The notes under the pieces were generated by a model that was not told where the DNA came from, did not search any database, and saw only the letters and a program-made list of their open reading frames with translations. Of a stretch of DNA of 64,000 nt, positions 61,114-64,000 are shown piece after piece (the stretch's first letter is position 1; each line of letters starts with the position of its first letter). The position numbers were made by a program, and so were the translations under genes. Source of the stretch: Bordetella petrii (GTDB lineage Bacteria; Pseudomonadota; Gammaproteobacteria; Burkholderiales; Burkholderiaceae_B); NCBI RefSeq assembly GCF_017356245.1, contig NZ_JAFMZZ010000001.1, positions 2,023,489 through 2,087,488 on the forward strand, given 5' to 3'.

Positions 61114-62046
61114 ATGTCACAGTCTTCGCCCGAATCCCCGCCCACCCTGCCCCTGGTGCCCGCCCACGTCATCCGGCAATTCGCGCGCCGCGGCGACTTG
61201 TCCGATGCGCAATTCCTGTATGGCGAGATCGCCCGCCGCATGCTGGGCCGGCTGCAATACATCCGCCTGCAACCGGCCGCCCTGCTGGATGCCGGCTGCG
61301 GCGCCGGCGACAATCTGCCGCTGCTGCGCGAACGCTATCCCGACGCCGCCTACCTGGGCCTGGACGCCAGCGAGGCGCTGCTGGCGCACGCCCGCCAGCG
61401 CCATGCCGGCGGCGGGGTAGCCCACTGGCTGGGCAAGCTGGTGGGCCGGCAGGGCCACGGCCCGCGCTTCGTGCGCGCCGACCTGGCCGACACCGGCCTG
61501 GCCGCCGAATCCCTGGACCTGGTGTGGTCCAACCTGGCGCTGCACTGGCATCCCGCGCCGCACGCGGTGCTGGCTGAATGGCGGCGCGTACTCAAGGTGG
61601 GCGGGCTGGCGATGTTTTCCTGTCTGGGGCCGGGCACGCTGCGCGAATTGCGCCAGGCGCTGGACGACGCCGGCCTGCGCACCGCCACGCCCTCGTTCGT
61701 GGACATGCACGACTTCGGCGACCTGCTGGTGGAAAGCGGCTTCACCGACCCCGTAATGGACCAGGAAACCCTGACGCTGACCTACCGCAGCCCGCAACGC
61801 CTGCTGGAAGACGTACGCGCGCTGGGCGGCAACCCGGCCCGCGACCGCCGCCGCGGCCTGGCCGGACGCGGCTGGCGCGACCGCCTGTGCGCCGCGCTGG
61901 AAGCGCAGCGCAATGCCGAAGGGGTCATTCCGCTGACCATCGAGGCGGCCTACGGCCACGCATGGCGCGCCGCGGCGCGCCACAGCGCGCCGGGCGAAAC
62001 CCGGTTGTCGGTCAGTGCAATAGGCGGACGCCGCGCGGGCGGCTGA
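61114..62046 (+). CDS. bioC: BioC-like malonyl-ACP O-methyltransferase / SAM methyltransferase
   Basis: 310 residues. The SAM motif I is LLDAGCGAGDNLPLL, then YLGLDASEALLAHAR, LDLVWSNLALHWHPAPHAVLAEWRRVLKVGGLAMFSCLGPGTLRELRQAL, a stretch characteristic of BioC (the WSNLALHW part). BioC methylates malonyl-ACP to begin biotin synthesis. The usual partners bioH/F/B are not adjacent here, so the assignment to biotin is from sequence alone. It is divergent from comF. Confidence 0.82.
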   Translation: MSQSSPESPPTLPLVPAHVIRQFARRGDLSDAQFLYGEIARRMLGRLQYIRLQPAALLDAGCGAGDNLPLLRERYPDAAYLGLDASEALLAHARQRHAGGGVAHWLGKLVGRQGHGPRFVRADLADTGLAAESLDLVWSNLALHWHPAPHAVLAEWRRVLKVGGLAMFSCLGPGTLRELRQALDDAGLRTATPSFVDMHDFGDLLVESGFTDPVMDQETLTLTYRSPQRLLEDVRALGGNPARDRRRGLAGRGWRDRLCAALEAQRNAEGVIPLTIEAAYGHAWRAAARHSAPGETRLSVSAIGGRRAGG

Positions 62047-62063
62047 GCGCGGCAAGGCATTCG

Positions 62064-62154
62064 GATATCTGACTTCCGCAGGGTGTCGGATATCGTTCTA
62101 TTGGGACGATCTCGCCACACTTCGGTGTCTGACACCCTGCGGGAGTCAGACACC
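62064..62154. repeat. paired-hairpin repeat, copy 3 (REPIN-like, diverged)
   Basis: Hairpins 62064-62094 (arms GATATCTGAC/GTCGGATATC, one mismatch) and 62124-62154 (arms GGTGTCTGAC/GTCAGACACC) are separated by 29 nt. The left stem has changed from the GGTGTC type to GATATC on both arms. Loops TTCCGCAGGGT and ACCCTGCGGGA keep the inverted relation. It lies between convergent bioC-like and carboxylate-amine ligase genes. Confidence 0.85.
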
Positions 62155-62169
62155 TTGTATCTTGGCGCC

Positions 62170-63414
62170 TCAGTGCAGGCGGTCGGGGCGCCAGCCGGGC
62201 GTGACGCCCGCTTCGGGCGTGGCCAGGGCCTGCACCCCGTGCACCGGCTCGGACGTGGCGCGGATCCGGCGCCGCGGCACGTCGGCCGCCGGGCCGGTTT
62301 CGCGTTCGCCGCGCCAGGTGCGCGTCATCGATTCGACCACCAGCGGCAGGTCGCGCAGCCGGTGGAACTGGCTGCGCAGCCAGCGGGCATCGTTGCCGTT
62401 GCGGATGGACTCATCGCGCAGCGCCGCCAGCATATCGCCGGTGCCCAGCTCGTCGGCAATCGGCATCAGGCGCTGGAACAGGCCGCGCAGATGATCGATC
62501 AGGCGCAGGCGCTGGCCGTCGGGCGTAACGTAGCTGCCCTGCAGGCCGAAGCGGCACGCCTGGAAATGATTGCTGCGGTACGCCAGCCAGGCGGCCGGCG
62601 CGGGTTCGGGCTCGCGCGAGACCAGCACCGCCAGCGCCTGCGCGAAGGCGGCCAGCTGGCAGGCCCGTTCGACCGTCAGGGGCGTATCGCACACGCGGAT
62701 CTCGACCGTGCCGAACTCGGGCTTGGGCCGGATGTCCCAGTACAGGTCTTTGATGCTTTCGGCCAGGCCGCTGGTGCGCAGCTGCGCCATGTGGGCCTCG
62801 AACCGGTACCAGTCGGTAACGTCGGCCGGCAGGTGGCCGGCCAGCGGAAAGCTGCTGACCGCATTCAGGCGGCAGCACGAAAACAGGGTGTCCACGCCCT
62901 CGTAGTAGGGCGACGAGGCCGACAGGGCGATGAAATGCGGCACATAGGGCGACAGCCCGCGCACCATGCGCACCGCCGCGTCGCCCGAGGGCACGCCCAG
63001 GTGGATGTGCTGGCCGAACACCGTGAACTGGCGGGCCAGGTAGCCGTACATCTCGGCCAGGTACTGGAACCGGGGCGAATCGGAAATGGCGCGTTCCTGC
63101 CAGCGCATGAAGGGGTGCGCGCCGCCACCGGCCACGGATACGCCGACGGCATCGGCCGCGTCGCACAGGGCATCGCGCATTTCGCGCATTTCGGCCAGCA
63201 GGCCCATGGGGTGCTCGTGCACCGAGGAATTCAGTTCGATCATGGACCGGGTGATTTCGGGCTTGACCCGGTCTGCAATGGGGTGGTTGGCCATCTGGGC
63301 CAGCAGTTCGTCGGCAGCGGCGGCCAGGTCGAAGCTGCGCTGATTGATGAGTTGCAACTCGAGCTCGATGCCGAGTGTGTTGGGGGCGGACGAAATGAAC
63401 GGGATCTGTTCCAT
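62170..63414 (-). CDS. YbdK-type carboxylate-amine ligase (GCS2 family)
   Basis: 414 residues. The opening [20 protein letters not shown] and [16 protein letters not shown] carry Glu residues that bind metal and [69 protein letters not shown] and [20 protein letters not shown] are typical of the GCS2/YbdK family. E. coli YbdK has weak glutamate-cysteine ligase activity; the true role is unclear. GAAGGAG precedes the ATG. A 363-nt spacer separates it from the TRAP permease gene upstream. Confidence 0.92.
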   Translation of the reverse strand: MEQIPFISSAPNTLGIELELQLINQRSFDLAAAADELLAQMANHPIADRVKPEITRSMIELNSSVHEHPMGLLAEMREMRDALCDAADAVGVSVAGGGAHPFMRWQERAISDSPRFQYLAEMYGYLARQFTVFGQHIHLGVPSGDAAVRMVRGLSPYVPHFIALSASSPYYEGVDTLFSCCRLNAVSSFPLAGHLPADVTDWYRFEAHMAQLRTSGLAESIKDLYWDIRPKPEFGTVEIRVCDTPLTVERACQLAAFAQALAVLVSREPEPAPAAWLAYRSNHFQACRFGLQGSYVTPDGQRLRLIDHLRGLFQRLMPIADELGTGDMLAALRDESIRNGNDARWLRSQFHRLRDLPLVVESMTRTWRGERETGPAADVPRRRIRATSEPVHGVQALATPEAGVTPGWRPDRLH

Positions 63415-63777
63415 CTCCGACTCCTTCAGATATGTTGGTGGGGGCGCATCGTTCGGCCTTGAAGCCCGGCAGCTTCCCGGGGGGCTCTTGACGACGTCTT
63501 ATGTCTGCATGATAGCCGCAACTTTATGTCGGGAAGATTCGAAATCGTGACAATTGTGCGCAACTTGGAGATGCATTGCGTTTTTGTCTGTGACGACAAT
63601 GTGAGTAAACGCTTACAGCCCAATATTGGCGCGGCTGCCAGCCCGATACCCGGCGCAATCGCGCCAAAAATGTGGGTATTTGGGTGTGGGCGGGATAACC
63701 CTATATCGGGTAATCCCCTATATTTTGCGGCCGGCAGCTGACCAGATCGTGACAGGATCCCGCCCGCCGCCCAGCCG
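63415..63777. other. AT-richer intergenic region upstream of the YbdK-type gene
   Basis: No gene is seen. The region is less GC-rich than the genes on both sides. It holds an inverted repeat (GGGATAACCC TATATC GGGTAATCCC, 63692-63717, 9 of 10 pairs), two copies of CCCTATAT (63699-63706 and 63716-63723), and a short TTGTC/GACAA inversion near 63581-63596. It must contain the promoter of the ligase gene and perhaps the end of the TRAP operon; I cannot assign exact promoter boxes. Confidence 0.5.
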
Positions 63778-64000
63778 CTATTTGAAAGCCGCCGCGGGGT
63801 CGCCCGAACCGCCGCCGTAGACGCTGCTGCCGTAGGTGGTTTCGATCTCGATCTTGACGGTGCTGGGGTCGACGGTGGACATGCCGGCCTTGTAGTGCAT
63901 GACGATGCCGGGGAAGACCATAACGGCGATCACCATGGCCAGCTGGATCACGATGAACGGCACCGAGCCCCAGTAGATCTGGCCGGTGGTCACCGGCTCG
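63778..64000 (-). CDS. TRAP transporter large permease (DctM), C-terminal fragment
   Basis: The last 73 codons of a gene that continues beyond the right edge. The visible end (EPVTTGQIYWGSVPFIVIQLAMVIAVMVFPGIVMHYK) is one membrane helix with the ending typical of DctM/TRAP large subunits, followed by a hydrophilic tail of about 35 residues that is longer than usual. TRAP permeases import organic acids with sodium, together with a periplasmic binding protein. A GTG inside the visible part could look like a start but is internal. Confidence 0.75.
   Translation of the reverse strand, partial: EPVTTGQIYWGSVPFIVIQLAMVIAVMVFPGIVMHYKAGMSTVDPSTVKIEIETTYGSSVYGGGSGDPAAAFK

Overview
This 64 kb window is high-GC chromosomal DNA from a betaproteobacterium, most likely Burkholderiales/Alcaligenaceae of the Bordetella-Achromobacter type. 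That reading is an inference. It rests on the GC-rich codon use, two TctC/Bug periplasmic binding proteins, the rplU-rpmA-obgE-proB order, and a formate dehydrogenase locus with DUF3305/DUF3306 genes. Most of it is ordinary core and catabolic chromosome. No phage, insertion sequence, CRISPR array or large island was seen.

Layout. Positions 1-11746 (nearly all minus strand) hold a respiratory formate dehydrogenase supercluster: Mrp/ApbC, DUF3305, DUF3306, a 698-residue polyferredoxin, a TorD-type chaperone, a small TAT protein, the catalytic, iron-sulfur and cytochrome b subunits, two small exported proteins and FdhD. Divergent from it, 11930-14366 carries mobA-moeA-mobB, which make and load the molybdenum cofactor that formate dehydrogenase needs. 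Next come nudC, an LTA-synthase-like membrane sulfatase, a class II aldolase with IclR regulator and divergent SDR, a vapBC toxin-antitoxin pair, tRNA-Pro(CGG) and the polyprenyl diphosphate synthase gene. An FAH-family gene with its own IclR regulator lies between that gene and rplU-rpmA-obgE-proB. A degenerate response regulator faces an XRE regulator over a short AT-rich spacer. Then follow a SecD-P1-like lipoprotein and thiC with a TPP riboswitch.

From 32164 to 59635 the window is mainly catabolism and its regulators: a GntR / FAD-oxidase / aldehyde dehydrogenase operon, an inactive-looking isochorismatase homologue coupled to a low-GC YdeI-family gene, a domain-swapped fused aconitase-family dehydratase with a Bug protein and LysR regulator, and an indolepyruvate ferredoxin oxidoreductase with divergent LysR. 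A TetR/O-methyltransferase pair follows, then a housekeeping block (moeB, ctpA, envC, gpmA, rhodanese, grxC, secB, gpsA) and a Bug / M81 peptidase / aldehyde dehydrogenase group. The end of the window has higBA, comF, a bioC-like methyltransferase, a YbdK-type carboxylate-amine ligase and the 3' end of a TRAP transporter permease gene.

The most distinctive signal is a dispersed repeat found three times (17197-17285, 32022-32112, 62064-62154). Each copy is two hairpins in opposite orientation separated by exactly 29 nt, with a partly conserved linker and compensated stem changes. All three lie between convergent genes. The architecture is that of a REPIN. The thiC-aldehyde dehydrogenase gap also holds a near-perfect 31-bp inverted repeat and another strong hairpin.
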